A DNA stretch of 46,821 bases from Staphylococcus argensis (GCF_002902305.1 NZ_PPPX01000015.1:1-46821); one strand, 5' to 3'; shown: positions 12,395-22,266, numbered from the stretch's first letter. Numbers and translations: made by a program. The notes: generated by a model from the letters alone, not told the origin.

Positions 12395-12459
12395 AGGCTG
12401 CGAGTAGCTGGAAGAGGGAGGATAATGTGAAATGTTTCTTTCCTAAATCATCGCAGCCT
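12395..12459 (+). other. Long-loop hairpin between metG and tatD
   Basis: AGGCTGCGA (12395-12403) and TCGCAGCCT (12451-12459) are perfectly complementary over 9 bp around a 47-base loop. There is no T-run after it, and the tatD ribosome binding site lies about 10 bases downstream, so it may act on translation or mRNA stability rather than on termination. Confidence 0.5.
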
Positions 12460-12481
12460 ACCTTAATGGAGGAGTGTTAGT

Positions 12482-13252
12482 ATGTTAATCGATACACATG
12501 TACATCTTAATGCAGAACAATACGACGAAGACTTAGAAGAAGTGATCCAACGCGCACGCGATAACGGCGTGGATCGCATGTTCGTTGTTGGCTTCGATAC
12601 ACCTACTGTAGAGAGAGCGATGGAACTCATCGATCAATACGATTTCCTATACGCGATTATTGGCTGGCATCCGGTTGATGCGATTGATTGTACAGAAGAG
12701 CGTCTCAACTGGATTGAAGAGCTTGCGCAACATCCTAAAGTAATAGGAATTGGTGAAACAGGTCTTGATTACCACTGGGACAAATCACCGAAAGATGTAC
12801 AGCAAGATCTATTGCGCAAACAGATTGCATTAGCTAAACGTGTTAACTTGCCGATTATCATTCACAATCGTGAAGCGACACAAGACTGTGTAGATATCTT
12901 GCTTGAAGAGCACGCAGAAGAGGTCGGAGGCATCATGCACAGTTTCAGTGCCTCTCCAGAGATTGCAGATGTAGTGATTAACAAACTAGATTTCTACGTC
13001 TCTCTCGGTGGCCCTGTGACGTTTAAAAATGCGAAACAACCGAAAGAAGTAGCGGAGCACGTGCCATTTGATCGCTTGCTCGTCGAAACAGATGCACCGT
13101 TCTTGTCTCCGCACCCTTATCGAGGCAAGCGTAATGAGCCTGCCCGCGTGACTTTAGTAGCGGAAAAGATTGCTGAACTCAAAGGCGTTAGTTACGAGGA
13201 AGTTTGTCGTCAAACAACTGAAAATGCAGAACGTCTATTTAAATTATCATAG
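12482..13252 (+). CDS. tatD: TatD family metal-dependent hydrolase
   Basis: The 256-residue protein is a TIM-barrel hydrolase of the TatD family (YabD in B. subtilis), metal-dependent DNases or exonucleases in the members studied. The metal ligands are visible: DTHVHLN at the N-terminus, GETGLDYHW, IIHNREA, MHSFSAS and the ETDAPFLSPHPYRGKRNEP signature. Length is normal. The ATG follows GGAGGAGTG. rnmV follows after a terminator, in the same order as in B. subtilis. Confidence 0.94.
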   Translation: MLIDTHVHLNAEQYDEDLEEVIQRARDNGVDRMFVVGFDTPTVERAMELIDQYDFLYAIIGWHPVDAIDCTEERLNWIEELAQHPKVIGIGETGLDYHWDKSPKDVQQDLLRKQIALAKRVNLPIIIHNREATQDCVDILLEEHAEEVGGIMHSFSASPEIADVVINKLDFYVSLGGPVTFKNAKQPKEVAEHVPFDRLLVETDAPFLSPHPYRGKRNEPARVTLVAEKIAELKGVSYEEVCRQTTENAERLFKLS

Positions 13253-13261
13253 ACAGAAACG

Positions 13262-13330
13262 AAAGATGTCGGTTAAGACTGAAGATCATCCATGTGTTGT
13301 CGTTCTTCATAGCCAACCGACATCTTTTTT
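13262..13330 (+). terminator. Nested hairpin terminator between tatD and rnmV
   Basis: A perfect 13-bp stem joins 13262-13274 and 13315-13327, encloses a second stem TGAAGA/TCTTCA (13280-13285/13304-13309), and runs into a T-tract ending at 13330. Confidence 0.85.
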
Positions 13331-13411
13331 AGTCAATAAAGCCACCAAAGGAAGGGATGAATCTCACACTTTAGCAGGTGTGAACAGAATGAGAGAAAGG
13401 TGTCATCTATA

Positions 13412-13960
13412 GTGAAGATTAATGAGTTTATCGTCGTTGAAGGACGAGATGATACAGCACGTGTTAAGCAAGCAGTGCAATGTGATACGATAGAGACGAA
13501 TGGTAGTGCCATCAATCGGCAAACGCTAGAGGTCATCGCACAAGCACAAGAGACACGTGGTGTGATTGTCTTAACGGATCCAGACTTTCCCGGGGACAAG
13601 ATTAGATCAATTATTACCGAACATGTGCCGGGCGTTAAACATGCATATCTCGACCGCGCTTTAGCTAAGAACAAGCGAGGTAAGATTGGTATTGAACATG
13701 CCTCAGAAGATGCGATTCGCCAAGCGTTAACACATGTGAGTAGTCCTTATGAAGAGGGCGAAGAATCGATTAGTAAGGCAACGTTGATTGATCTAGGGTT
13801 GATCATCGGACCGGATGCACGCAGACGTCGTGATTTGATTGGAAGTCGTTTGCACATTGGGCATTCTAATGGTAAACAGTTATTGAAAAAGCTTAATGCG
13901 TTTGGTTACACTGAAGCTGATGTGCGTCGTGCATTAGCTGAAAGCGAAGAAGAAAGGTAG
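13412..13960 (+). CDS. rnmV: Ribonuclease M5
   Basis: The 182-residue Toprim-domain endonuclease carries out final maturation of 5S rRNA, using ribosomal protein uL18 as cofactor in Bacillus. The Toprim glutamate motif FIVVEGRDD and the aspartate motif LTDPDFPGDKIR are intact, as is the C-terminal HSNGKQLLKKLNAFGYT. The start is GTG at 13412 (MKINEFIVVEG), 9 bases from AAAGGTG and matching homologue N-termini. Another in-frame GTG at 13400 overlaps that Shine-Dalgarno. rsmA follows closely, so two rRNA maturation enzymes are made together. Confidence 0.94.
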   Translation: MKINEFIVVEGRDDTARVKQAVQCDTIETNGSAINRQTLEVIAQAQETRGVIVLTDPDFPGDKIRSIITEHVPGVKHAYLDRALAKNKRGKIGIEHASEDAIRQALTHVSSPYEEGEESISKATLIDLGLIIGPDARRRRDLIGSRLHIGHSNGKQLLKKLNAFGYTEADVRRALAESEEER

Positions 13961-13972
13961 GAACGTAATTCT

Positions 13973-14863
13973 ATGGAGCATAAAGATATAGCGACGCCGA
14001 GTCGAACACGGGCGCTGTTAGAACAACATCATTTTAACTTTAAGAAAAGCCTTGGTCAGAATTTCCTTATCGATGTAAATATCATTCGTAAGATTATTGA
14101 TGCCAGCGAGATTGACGCGACGACAGGTGTGATTGAGATTGGTCCAGGAATGGGTTCGTTGACTGAACAGTTAGCCAAGAAAGCGCAGAATGTCTTGGCG
14201 TTCGAAATCGATCAACGTCTCATACCGATATTGGATGAGACCCTCGCACCCTACTCTAATGTTCAAGTGATTAATGAAGATATTCTGAAAGCAGATATTG
14301 CCCACTACGTCCAAACCTACCTTGGCCATTGTGAACGTATCATGGTGGTAGCGAATCTACCGTACTATATCACGACACCGATCTTGCTCAATCTGATGCA
14401 GCGTTCACTTCCTATCGATGGATACGTGGTCATGATGCAGAAAGAGGTGGGCGAGCGTTTAAATGCGCAAGTAGGAACGAAGGCCTATGGTTCACTGTCT
14501 ATCGTTGCGCAATATTATACAGAGACGAGCAAAGTCTTAACTGTGCCTAAGACGGTATTTATGCCGCCGCCGAACGTGGATTCCATCGTCGTGAAATTGA
14601 TGCAACGTCCGTATCCGCAAATCGATATCGATGACGAAGATCGTTTCTTTAAGATGACAAAAGGCGCTTTCACGCAGCGACGTAAGACGATTAACAATAA
14701 TTATCAGAGTTTGTTTGTAGATGGTAAAAAGCATAAAAAAGCGATTACGGCATGGCTTGAAGCGGCGAATATTAATCCGAAGAGACGTGGAGAAACGCTA
14801 ACTATTGAAGAATTTGCGACACTTTATGAGCAGTTGAAAAATTTTCCGGAATTGGAAATTTAA
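13973..14863 (+). CDS. rsmA: 16S rRNA dimethyladenosine transferase RsmA (KsgA)
   Basis: The 296-residue SAM-dependent enzyme dimethylates two adjacent adenosines near the 3' end of 16S rRNA and checks late 30S assembly. The motifs [23 protein letters not shown], and the catalytic [11 protein letters not shown] are all present, and length is normal. The ATG follows GAAAGGTAGG. In the genome lineage it sits between rnmV and veg as in other Firmicutes. Loss of this gene is the classic route to kasugamycin resistance; here it looks intact. Confidence 0.97.
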   Translation: MEHKDIATPSRTRALLEQHHFNFKKSLGQNFLIDVNIIRKIIDASEIDATTGVIEIGPGMGSLTEQLAKKAQNVLAFEIDQRLIPILDETLAPYSNVQVINEDILKADIAHYVQTYLGHCERIMVVANLPYYITTPILLNLMQRSLPIDGYVVMMQKEVGERLNAQVGTKAYGSLSIVAQYYTETSKVLTVPKTVFMPPPNVDSIVVKLMQRPYPQIDIDDEDRFFKMTKGAFTQRRKTINNNYQSLFVDGKKHKKAITAWLEAANINPKRRGETLTIEEFATLYEQLKNFPELEI

Positions 14864-14867
14864 AATA

Positions 14868-14937
14868 TTGACATCCTTATAGTAGGTTGATAAAATTGAA
14901 TGTTTGTTTGACAAATCGCTTCAAATTGTGTTATTAT
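14868..14937 (+). promoter_or_regulatory. Two tandem sigma-A promoters of veg
   Basis: The first is TTGACA (14868-14873), 17 bases, TAAAAT (14891-14896). The second is TTGACA (14908-14913), 18 bases, TATTAT (14932-14937). Both -35 boxes are perfect. veg is known in B. subtilis for very strong promoters, and these fit. Confidence 0.85.
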
Positions 14938-14962
14938 ACAATATGTAGCGAGGTGGAGCAAT

Positions 14963-15226
14963 ATGCCAAAAAGTATTGGAGACATCAAAAATTCACTTGA
15001 TTGTCATTTAGGAAACCGAATTGTACTTAAAGCAAACGGAGGACGTAAGAAGACGATTGAACGCTCAGGCGTATTAAAGGAAACATACGCTTCAGTATTT
15101 ATTGTGGAGCTCGACCCTGAGAAACACAATTTCGGTCGCGTATCATACACTTACACAGACGTGCTTACAGATAATGTACAGGTTTCTTTCGAAGAGGATA
15201 ATCAGCAAGAAGCAGTTGCACACTAA
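14963..15226 (+). CDS. veg: Veg family protein
   Basis: The 87-residue protein matches the small, highly conserved Firmicute Veg family (DUF1021) over its whole length, starting MPKSIGDIKNSLD and containing GNRIVLKANGGRKKTIER. In B. subtilis Veg has been tied to biofilm formation and spore-coat gene control, but its molecular activity is not clear. It is mono-cistronic here: two strong promoters lie in front and a strong terminator behind. The ATG follows GAGGTGG. Confidence 0.95.
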   Translation: MPKSIGDIKNSLDCHLGNRIVLKANGGRKKTIERSGVLKETYASVFIVELDPEKHNFGRVSYTYTDVLTDNVQVSFEEDNQQEAVAH

Positions 15227-15243
15227 TTGAAGACAGTGATGTG

Positions 15244-15347
15244 TTGTAGATGAAATGAGATACATAATGTACTGCAGAGTGAAACAAGCGTAGGATGAGA
15301 GCCTAGTCGGTAGACGAGATGCTTGTACGGCACGCAGACATCTACAA
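15244..15347 (+). other. Structured region in the veg 3' UTR (possible small RNA)
   Basis: TTGTAGATG (15244-15252) pairs perfectly with CATCTACAA (15339-15347). Inside, ACAAGC (15284-15289) pairs with GCTTGT (15321-15326). The roughly 100-base domain lies between the veg stop and a strong terminator at 15364-15404, so it would be the 3' end of a highly expressed mRNA or a released small RNA. Confidence 0.45.
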
Positions 15348-15363
15348 TGAGAGGATAGGTTGA

Positions 15364-15404
15364 AGAGATATATTGGTAACGAGCTTGCCAATATATCTCT
15401 TTTT
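15364..15404 (+). terminator. Strong terminator of veg
   Basis: A perfect 13-bp stem AGAGATATATTGG/CCAATATATCTCT around an 11-base loop is followed by TTTTT. Confidence 0.92.
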
Positions 15405-15476
15405 CATTATGTGAAAACTTGCTACACTGTTAACTAACGACGCAAACGAATGATAATAACACTTAATGCGCGATCC

Positions 15477-15497
15477 AAAGGAGTAGTAACTCTTTTT
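15477..15497 (+). terminator. Small attenuator-like hairpin before ispE
   Basis: AAAGGAGT and ACTCTTTT form an 8-pair stem (one G-U) with the loop AGTA and end in a T-tract. It lies about 110 bases before ispE. A possible promoter TTAACT-N16-GATAAT precedes it. The rest of 15405-15607 shows no gene. Confidence 0.35.
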
Positions 15498-15607
15498 ATA
15501 AAATAGTTAATAAATAGACGATTGTAAATTGGAAAATAAGGACGTCAATATGCGGATTATGTTAAAATTTAAAGCAGAGAATTATTGAAACGAAAGAAGG
15601 TGGGAAG

Positions 15608-16456
15608 ATGATAATAGAAACGGCTCCAGCGAAGATCAATTTCACATTAGATACACTGTTTAAGCGACCAGACGGCTACCATGAAGTTGAAATGATCATG
15701 TCGACGATTGACTTAAATGATCGCTTGTCTTTCGAACGGCGACAAGATCGACGCATCGTTGTGGAAGTCGAACAGAATTATGTTCCTACCGATAGTAAGA
15801 ATTTAGCGTATCGTGCAGCAAAGCTAATGACTGACACATATCATCTCGAGCAAGGTGTCACCATTACACTAGACAAAGATATTCCAGTTTCAGCCGGACT
15901 CGGTGGAGGCTCATCTGATGCTGCAGCTACCCTTAGAGGTATCAATCGACTATTTGATTTAGGATGTTCGATGGACGAGCTCTGCCAGCTTGCGATACAA
16001 ATCGGTACGGACGTGCCTTTCTGCGTTCAAGGTCATACGGCTTTCTGTACGGGAAAAGGTGAGCATATCCAACCGCTCAACAAACCACCTTCTGCTTGGG
16101 TCATCGTGGCCAAGCCAGATTTAGGTATTTCTTCGCCAGATATCTTTCGAACGCTTAATTTAGAAGAAGAACACGAGGTATATACACAATCGTGTTTACA
16201 AGCGCTAGAGACCGGAGATTATGAACGCTTGTGTCGTAGTCTTTCTAATCGGTTAGAGCCGATATCTGGAGAGAAGCATCAAGAGATATTGAAGATTAAA
16301 GGTAACATGCTACGCAGTGGGGCAGATGGCGCTGTGATGAGTGGCAGTGGTCCTACTGTATATGCACTCGCACAGAAAGAACGCCAAGCCAAGAAGGTCT
16401 TTAATGCTGTTAGTGGTTGTTGTAACGAAGTATATTTAGTTAGATTGCTAGGATAG
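15608..16456 (+). CDS. ispE: 4-diphosphocytidyl-2-C-methyl-D-erythritol kinase family protein (IspE)
   Basis: The 282-residue GHMP kinase has the glycine-rich ATP loop [19 protein letters not shown] and the C-terminal GSGPTVYAL segment. In organisms with the MEP pathway IspE phosphorylates CDP-methylerythritol. Staphylococci make isoprenoids by the mevalonate route, so the retained enzyme must have another or a vestigial role; this is a known puzzle of the genus. The substrate is thus not certain. The ATG at 15608 follows AAGGTGGG. purR lies directly downstream. Confidence 0.9.
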   Translation: MIIETAPAKINFTLDTLFKRPDGYHEVEMIMSTIDLNDRLSFERRQDRRIVVEVEQNYVPTDSKNLAYRAAKLMTDTYHLEQGVTITLDKDIPVSAGLGGGSSDAAATLRGINRLFDLGCSMDELCQLAIQIGTDVPFCVQGHTAFCTGKGEHIQPLNKPPSAWVIVAKPDLGISSPDIFRTLNLEEEHEVYTQSCLQALETGDYERLCRSLSNRLEPISGEKHQEILKIKGNMLRSGADGAVMSGSGPTVYALAQKERQAKKVFNAVSGCCNEVYLVRLLG

Positions 16457-16470
16457 AAGGGATGAATAGA

Positions 16471-17325
16471 ATGCGATTTAAGAGAAGTGAACGTATCGTC
16501 TTTATGACACAATATTTAATGAACCACCCAAACGAAGTGGTGCCACTCACTTTCTTCGTGGACAAGTTTAAACAAGCGAAATCATCAATTAGTGAAGATG
16601 TCCAAATTATTCGCGAAACATTTTTAAAGGAAGGGTTAGGCGTTGTGAAGACCGTAGCTGGTGCAAGTGGCGGTGTAACCTACAAACCTAAGATGGGCGC
16701 CGAGGAAGCGCGTAAAGTCGTTGACGAAGTGATTGACCGCTTACAAGAGAAAGATCGCTTGCTTCCAGGTGGCTATCTCTTCTTGTCAGACTTGATGGGT
16801 AACCCTGCTTTACTCAACAAGATTGGTAAATTGATGGCGACGCTCTATATGGATGAAGATTTAGACGCTGTTGTGACGATCGCAACGAAAGGTATTTCTT
16901 TAGCCAATGCGGTGGCAAACATCTTAAACTTGCCAGTTGTAGTTATTCGCAAAGACAACAAAGTCACAGAAGGCTCAACAGTTTCAATTAATTACGTCTC
17001 AGGCTCTTCACGTAAGATTGAAACAATGGTATTATCTAAACGAACATTACCTGAAGGTTCGAACGTTCTTGTCGTCGATGATTTCATGCGAGCAGGTGGC
17101 TCTATTAACGGCGTGATGAATTTAATGAATGAGTTTAAGGCACGCGTAAAAGGGGTATCAGTACTTGTAGAATCCAAAGAAGTTAAACAAAGATTGATTG
17201 AGGATTATACTTCCTTAGTAAGACTATCGAACGTAGACGAATACAACCAAGAATTTACGGTAGAAGAAGGTAATAGTTTAGATAAGTTTGTACAGGAGGA
17301 GAGTCAACAACATGAGAGTGATTAA
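16471..17325 (+). CDS. purR: Purine operon repressor PurR
   Basis: This 284-residue protein combines an N-terminal winged helix (KRSERIVFMTQYL...SSISEDVQII) with a phosphoribosyltransferase-like domain carrying the PRPP-binding motif VLVVDDFMRAGGSING. In B. subtilis and S. aureus it represses purine synthesis genes and is released by PRPP. I chose ATG 16471 (MRFKRSER), matching homologues and 9 bases from AAGGG. The ATG at 16462 sits directly on that Shine-Dalgarno. The end overlaps ridA by 14 bases. No clear PurBox pair is visible in the window. Confidence 0.96.
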   Translation: MRFKRSERIVFMTQYLMNHPNEVVPLTFFVDKFKQAKSSISEDVQIIRETFLKEGLGVVKTVAGASGGVTYKPKMGAEEARKVVDEVIDRLQEKDRLLPGGYLFLSDLMGNPALLNKIGKLMATLYMDEDLDAVVTIATKGISLANAVANILNLPVVVIRKDNKVTEGSTVSINYVSGSSRKIETMVLSKRTLPEGSNVLVVDDFMRAGGSINGVMNLMNEFKARVKGVSVLVESKEVKQRLIEDYTSLVRLSNVDEYNQEFTVEEGNSLDKFVQEESQQHESD

Positions 17326-17686
17326 TACTACTAAAGCACCGGAAGCTTTAGGACCTTATTCACATGCAACAGAGGTCAATGGTGTTGTCTTCACATCAGG
17401 TCAAATTCCACTAACACTGGAAGGAGAAATTGTGAGCGACGATGTGAAAGCACAGACGAAACAAGTATTAGACAATCTTAAAGTTGTTCTTGATGAAGCA
17501 GGATCAGATTTAGATTCTGTCTTTAAAGCAACTATTTTTATTGCGGATATGAACGATTTCCAATTTATTAATGAAGTTTATGGTCAATACTTTGAACAAC
17601 ACCAACCAGCAAGAAGTTGTATCGAGGTTTCACGATTGCCGAAAGACGTAAAAGTTGAAATCGAACTTGTTGCTAAAGTAAAATAG
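17312..17686 (+). CDS. ridA: RidA family enamine/imine deaminase (YabJ)
   Basis: This 124-residue protein belongs to the RidA/YjgF/YER057c family, trimers that hydrolyse reactive enamines and imines formed by PLP enzymes. It begins MRVINTTKAPEALGPYSHA, and the family arginine and glutamate region is seen in ARSCIEVSRLPKDVKVEIELVA. ATG 17312 lies behind a strong AGGAGG inside the end of purR. In S. aureus this gene (yabJ) and spoVG form a sigma-B-dependent operon. I do not see a canonical sigma-B box upstream here, so that control is not shown. Confidence 0.95.
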   Translation: MRVINTTKAPEALGPYSHATEVNGVVFTSGQIPLTLEGEIVSDDVKAQTKQVLDNLKVVLDEAGSDLDSVFKATIFIADMNDFQFINEVYGQYFEQHQPARSCIEVSRLPKDVKVEIELVAKVK

Positions 17687-17756
17687 TTTAAGGAATATAA
17701 TTTTAATTAAAGATTGTTAAGCTTCTATACAAAGAGATACTAGGGGGGCTCACTAC

Positions 17757-18086
17757 ATGAAAGTGACAGATGTAAGACTTAGAAAGATAGAAACAGACGG
17801 TAGAATGAAAGCACTTGTTTCAGTTACGCTTGATGAATCATTCGTAGTTCATGACTTACGCGTAATTGAAGGCAACTCAGGTCTTTTCGTCGCGATGCCA
17901 AGCAAGAGAACACCCGACGGTGAATTCCGTGATATCGCACACCCAATCAATTCAGACATGAGACAAGAAATTCAAGACGCAGTCATGAAAGTATACGATG
18001 AAACTGATGAAGTTATTCCAGATAAGAATGCGAAACCATCAGAAGATGATGCGGAAACAAGTGACTCAGAAGATACTGAAGCATAA
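17757..18086 (+). CDS. spoVG: RNA/DNA-binding regulator SpoVG
   Basis: The 109-residue protein has the compact SpoVG fold in residues 1-85 ([50 protein letters not shown]) followed by an acidic, non-conserved tail ([14 protein letters not shown]). In staphylococci SpoVG binds nucleic acid and affects capsule, virulence and cell-wall genes. The gene starts 70 bases after ridA with the G-rich ribosome binding site TAGGGGGG and no terminator between, so co-transcription with ridA is likely. A strong terminator ends the unit. Confidence 0.96.
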   Translation: MKVTDVRLRKIETDGRMKALVSVTLDESFVVHDLRVIEGNSGLFVAMPSKRTPDGEFRDIAHPINSDMRQEIQDAVMKVYDETDEVIPDKNAKPSEDDAETSDSEDTEA

Positions 18087-18147
18087 GATTGAATACAGAT
18101 GTGTGGCATGACATGAAACATGGCACACACCCTATAGAGATAGATTA

Positions 18148-18192
18148 ATTGAGTTCTGATAGCAAATAAAGCTGTCAGAACTCAATTTTTTT
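18148..18192 (+). terminator. Strong terminator of the ridA-spoVG unit
   Basis: Sixteen pairs (18148-18163 with 18171-18186, one T-G) around a 7-base loop run directly into TTTTTTT. A smaller imperfect hairpin GTGTG..CACAC at 18101-18130 precedes it. Confidence 0.93.
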
Positions 18193-18244
18193 GGTTGAGT
18201 GAAGTGTAATGTTGGAGATAAAGTTCGCACAACGGGTATGGTTT

Positions 18245-18409
18245 TTATGAATTGTTTTGGCGTTTCTCCCTATGCGCTTGGCGTCTTTTTTCTTCGTCAG
18301 ATAGGTGGTTAGGATATTTATGAGGATTTCTAACTCCATCTACTGCTCCAAAAATGAGCACGATGATAAAGCATACTGCTGCGATACCTATAGTAATAAT
18401 CCACCACAT
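18245..18409 (-). CDS. Small single-helix membrane protein on the minus strand
   Basis: Read on the minus strand, ATG at 18409 begins a 54-residue protein with an ideal AGGAGG ribosome binding site at 18420-18425, 10 bases before it. The N-terminus is one hydrophobic helix (MWWIITIGIAAVCFIIVLIF), then a short turn and a basic, charged tail (LSDEEKRRQAHREKRQNNS). The layout is that of an N-out, C-in single-pass membrane peptide. It is divergent from glmU and convergent with spoVG, and is the only minus-strand gene I find in the window. Family and function are unknown to me; the codon structure, ribosome binding site and membrane-like composition support a real gene. Confidence 0.75.
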   Translation of the reverse strand: MWWIITIGIAAVCFIIVLIFGAVDGVRNPHKYPNHLSDEEKRRQAHREKRQNNS

Positions 18410-18704
18410 TAATTACACACCTCCTCGTGTTGTCTTTCAATTCTACTTTAACATTTATAACAATAGAAAAATATACTAAACGTTAATAAAGAACAATAGT
18501 ATAAATTTCGAAAACTTACTTTTGATTTTAAAAGATGTAATAAGTGCGCTATAAATTCCTACTGATGGAGAACTTCCCTAAATTTCAACTTCAATAGCGA
18601 GCTGGCATACATCTGCCCGAAAGAAATACCTTTCTAAATGAACTCCAATTTTTTGACGGAACAGTTAAATATTTTGAATTCAGTTTACATTCACCCTTTC
18701 GACC

Positions 18705-18734
18705 TTGAAAGGTAGTATTGCGTTAAATTATAAT
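18705..18734 (+). promoter_or_regulatory. Promoter of glmU
   Basis: TTGAAA (18705-18710), an 18-base spacer and a perfect TATAAT (18729-18734) lie about 40 bases before the glmU start. The rest of 18427-18704 is AT-rich and holds no gene that I can support. Confidence 0.7.
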
Positions 18735-18736
18735 AG

Positions 18737-20134
<1,398 letters not shown>

Positions 20135-20426
20135 TTCACAGTAAAGTAACGTAGTATCGTTATTGGATGTAAGCGTTTTTGCGTAAAAGGGTATAGTAAA
20201 GAAACAACATAAGAGAGGTAAGCAGAATTTCAGAATAATCGTATGGTAGGAAGAAGACGAATGAGCAGCGGTTGCGCTAACGTCTTTCAGTAAGGCCTTG
20301 GTAAGTATGTTGCGGATAACTTGTAAGGGTGATTGCAACTGCCATCTTTTATATTGAGAAATGGACTTAAACTTTCGCACATGTTAAAGCATATTCGAAT
20401 TGAACAAACTAATTGGAGGACTATAA
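20135..20426 (+). other. Non-coding interval between glmU and prs
   Basis: TTTACTG/CAGTAAA (20117-20123/20139-20145) forms a hairpin across the glmU stop. Further on, GGC-GTTGC (20294-20296, 20309-20313) can pair with GCAAC-GCC (20335-20339, 20341-20343) and is followed by a short T-run, a weak attenuator-like element. I see no gene and no confident promoter. Confidence 0.35.
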
Positions 20427-21392
20427 ATGTTAAACAATGAATATAAGAATTCTTCTTTAAAAATCTTCTCGTTAAAGGGGAATGAACCACTCGCTCAAGA
20501 AGTTGCTGATAGTGTAGGTATTGAATTAGGTAAATGTTCAGTTAAACGTTTTAGTGACGGTGAAATTCAAATCAATATAGAAGAGAGTATCCGTGGCTGT
20601 GATGTCTTTATCATCCAACCCACATCTTATCCCGTTAACTTACATTTAATGGAATTGCTCATTATGATTGATGCTTGTAAACGCGCTTCTGCAGCAAACA
20701 TCAACATCGTGGTACCTTACTACGGTTATGCACGTCAAGATAGAAAGGCACGTAGTCGTGAACCGATCACTGCGAAACTTGTAGCGAACCTTATTGAAAC
20801 AGCAGGCGCTGATCGCATGATTGCACTTGACTTACACGCACCACAAATTCAAGGTTTCTTCGATATTCCAATCGACCACTTAATGGGTGTGCCTATCTTA
20901 GCAGATTACTTTAAAAACGATACACAAATCGATCCAGAGGAATGCGTCGTTGTATCTCCAGACCACGGTGGCGTAACACGTGCACGTAAACTTGCAGACA
21001 TTTTAAAAACACCGATCGCAATCATCGACAAACGTCGTCCTAAACCAAACGTGGCAGAGGTTATGAATATCGTGGGTGAAATCGAAGGACGCACAGCGAT
21101 TATTATCGACGATATTATCGATACAGCTGGTACAATCACACTTGCAGCTCAAGCACTTAAAGACAAAGGTGCTAAAGAAGTTTACGCTTGTTGTACACAC
21201 CCTGTGTTATCAGGTCCAGCTAAAGAACGTATTGAGAATTCAGCGATTAAAGAACTCGTAGTGACTAACTCTATTAACTTAGACGAATCACGCAAACCAG
21301 AGAATACGAAACGCTTGTCAGTGGCTGAATTAATGGCTCAAGCGATCGTACGTGTTTACGAACGCGAATCTGTCAGTGTACTATTTGACTAA
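20427..21392 (+). CDS. prs: Ribose-phosphate pyrophosphokinase (PRPP synthetase)
   Basis: The 321-residue class I enzyme transfers pyrophosphate from ATP to ribose-5-phosphate, giving the PRPP used for purine, pyrimidine, histidine, tryptophan and NAD synthesis. The flexible loop motif [12 protein letters not shown], the [13 protein letters not shown] segment and the PRPP-binding motif [11 protein letters not shown] are intact. PRPP is also the inducer sensed by PurR encoded 3 kb upstream. The ATG at 20427 follows TTGGAGGA. The -35 box of the next promoter overlaps the end of this gene. Confidence 0.98.
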   Translation: MLNNEYKNSSLKIFSLKGNEPLAQEVADSVGIELGKCSVKRFSDGEIQINIEESIRGCDVFIIQPTSYPVNLHLMELLIMIDACKRASAANINIVVPYYGYARQDRKARSREPITAKLVANLIETAGADRMIALDLHAPQIQGFFDIPIDHLMGVPILADYFKNDTQIDPEECVVVSPDHGGVTRARKLADILKTPIAIIDKRRPKPNVAEVMNIVGEIEGRTAIIIDDIIDTAGTITLAAQALKDKGAKEVYACCTHPVLSGPAKERIENSAIKELVVTNSINLDESRKPENTKRLSVAELMAQAIVRVYERESVSVLFD

Positions 21393-21413
21393 TCGTAGCA
21401 TTCTGTGTATAAT
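21385..21413 (+). promoter_or_regulatory. Promoter of rplY overlapping the prs stop codon
   Basis: TTGACT (21385-21390) and a perfect TATAAT (21408-21413) are spaced by 17 bases. The -35 element contains the last codons of prs. Transcription would begin near 21420, giving a leader of about 100 bases in front of rplY. Confidence 0.8.
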
Positions 21414-21444
21414 AATTTCGTTCGTGATTTTACGGACAAATAAA

Positions 21445-21503
21445 CACTTGCAAGCAACGGTAAAGTTGATGGGCAAGTGAGGAGCTCTAGATAGAGCAAC
21501 TTT
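21445..21503 (+). promoter_or_regulatory. Structured leader of rplY with two competing hairpins
   Basis: CACTTGC (21445-21451) pairs with GCAAGTG (21473-21479). Overlapping it, AAAGTTG (21462-21468) pairs with CAACTTT (21497-21503) and encloses GCTCT/AGAGC (21484-21488/21493-21497). The first and second stems cannot both form without a pseudoknot. The second ends two bases before the AAGGTGG ribosome binding site. This is the shape of an autoregulated ribosomal protein leader; no such element is known to me for staphylococcal L25. Confidence 0.45.
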
Positions 21504-21520
21504 GAAAGGTGGAAATGAAT

Positions 21521-22183
21521 ATGGCTTCATTAAAGTCAATCATTCGTCAAGGTAAACAAACACGCTCAGAATTAAAGGCGTTAAGAAATTCTGGTAAAGT
21601 ACCTAGTGTTGTTTACGGTTATGGTACTAAGAACGTTTCAGTTAAAGTTGATGAAGTAGAATTCATCAAAGTTATCCGTGAAGTTGGACGTAACGGGGTT
21701 ATCGATTTAGGTGTAGGTTCAAAGACAATCAAAGTCATGGTATCTGACTACCAATTTGACCCACTTAAAAACAAAATCACTCACATCGACTTCTTAGCGA
21801 TCAACATGAGTGAAGAACGTACAGTTGAAGTACCTGTACACTTAGTAGGTGAAGCTGTAGGTGCTAAAGAAGGTGGCGTAGTTGAACAACCACTATTCGA
21901 CCTTGAAGTAACAGCTACACCAGAAAATATCCCTGAATACATCGAAGTTGATATTTCTGAACTTAATATCAACGACTCAATTTCAGTTGAAGACCTTAAG
22001 ACTAAAGGTGACTTCACTATTGAAAACGACGAAAACGACTCAGTTGTTACAGTCGTTCCTCCAACTGACGAACCTTCTGAAGAAGAAATCGAAGAAATGG
22101 AAGGCGATTCTGAAGCGGAAGAACCAGAAGTTGTTGGCGAAAAAGATGACGAAGAAGACAGTGAAGACAAAGAAGAAGAATAA
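21521..22183 (+). CDS. rplY: 50S ribosomal protein bL25, Ctc type
   Basis: The 220-residue protein is the long (TL5/Ctc) form of bL25, which binds 5S rRNA. Residues 1-95 form the L25 beta-barrel domain ([20 protein letters not shown]...). The C-terminal domain follows ([22 protein letters not shown]), then a strongly acidic tail of about 40 residues that is poor in other residue types. I chose ATG 21521 because it gives MASLKSII as in homologues and 8 bases of spacing from AAAGGTGG. The ATG at 21515 and GTG at 21509 are too close. In Bacillus this gene is stress-induced; no sigma-B box is seen here. Confidence 0.96.
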   Translation: MASLKSIIRQGKQTRSELKALRNSGKVPSVVYGYGTKNVSVKVDEVEFIKVIREVGRNGVIDLGVGSKTIKVMVSDYQFDPLKNKITHIDFLAINMSEERTVEVPVHLVGEAVGAKEGGVVEQPLFDLEVTATPENIPEYIEVDISELNINDSISVEDLKTKGDFTIENDENDSVVTVVPPTDEPSEEEIEEMEGDSEAEEPEVVGEKDDEEDSEDKEEE

Positions 22184-22233
22184 TCTTCTCTCTACTTCAC
22201 ATGAACAACTTGATAAAGTTGTGATGATGCAAG

Positions 22234-22266
22234 GCGCTATCTCCTTAAATGGGGGTAGCGCTTTTT
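22234..22266 (+). terminator. Terminator of rplY
   Basis: GCGCTATCTCC pairs with GGGGGTAGCGC (two G-U) around a 6-base loop and is followed by TTTTT. Confidence 0.88.

Noticed and set aside
17200..17311. A sigma-B promoter for ridA-spoVG as in S. aureus
   Set aside because: I looked for GTTT-N14-GGGTAT inside the end of purR and upstream of spoVG and saw no acceptable pair.
20155..20195. A sigma-B promoter before prs around GGGTAT at about 20189
   Set aside because: The -10-like GGGTAT is there, but no GTTT-type box lies at the required 13-17 base distance.
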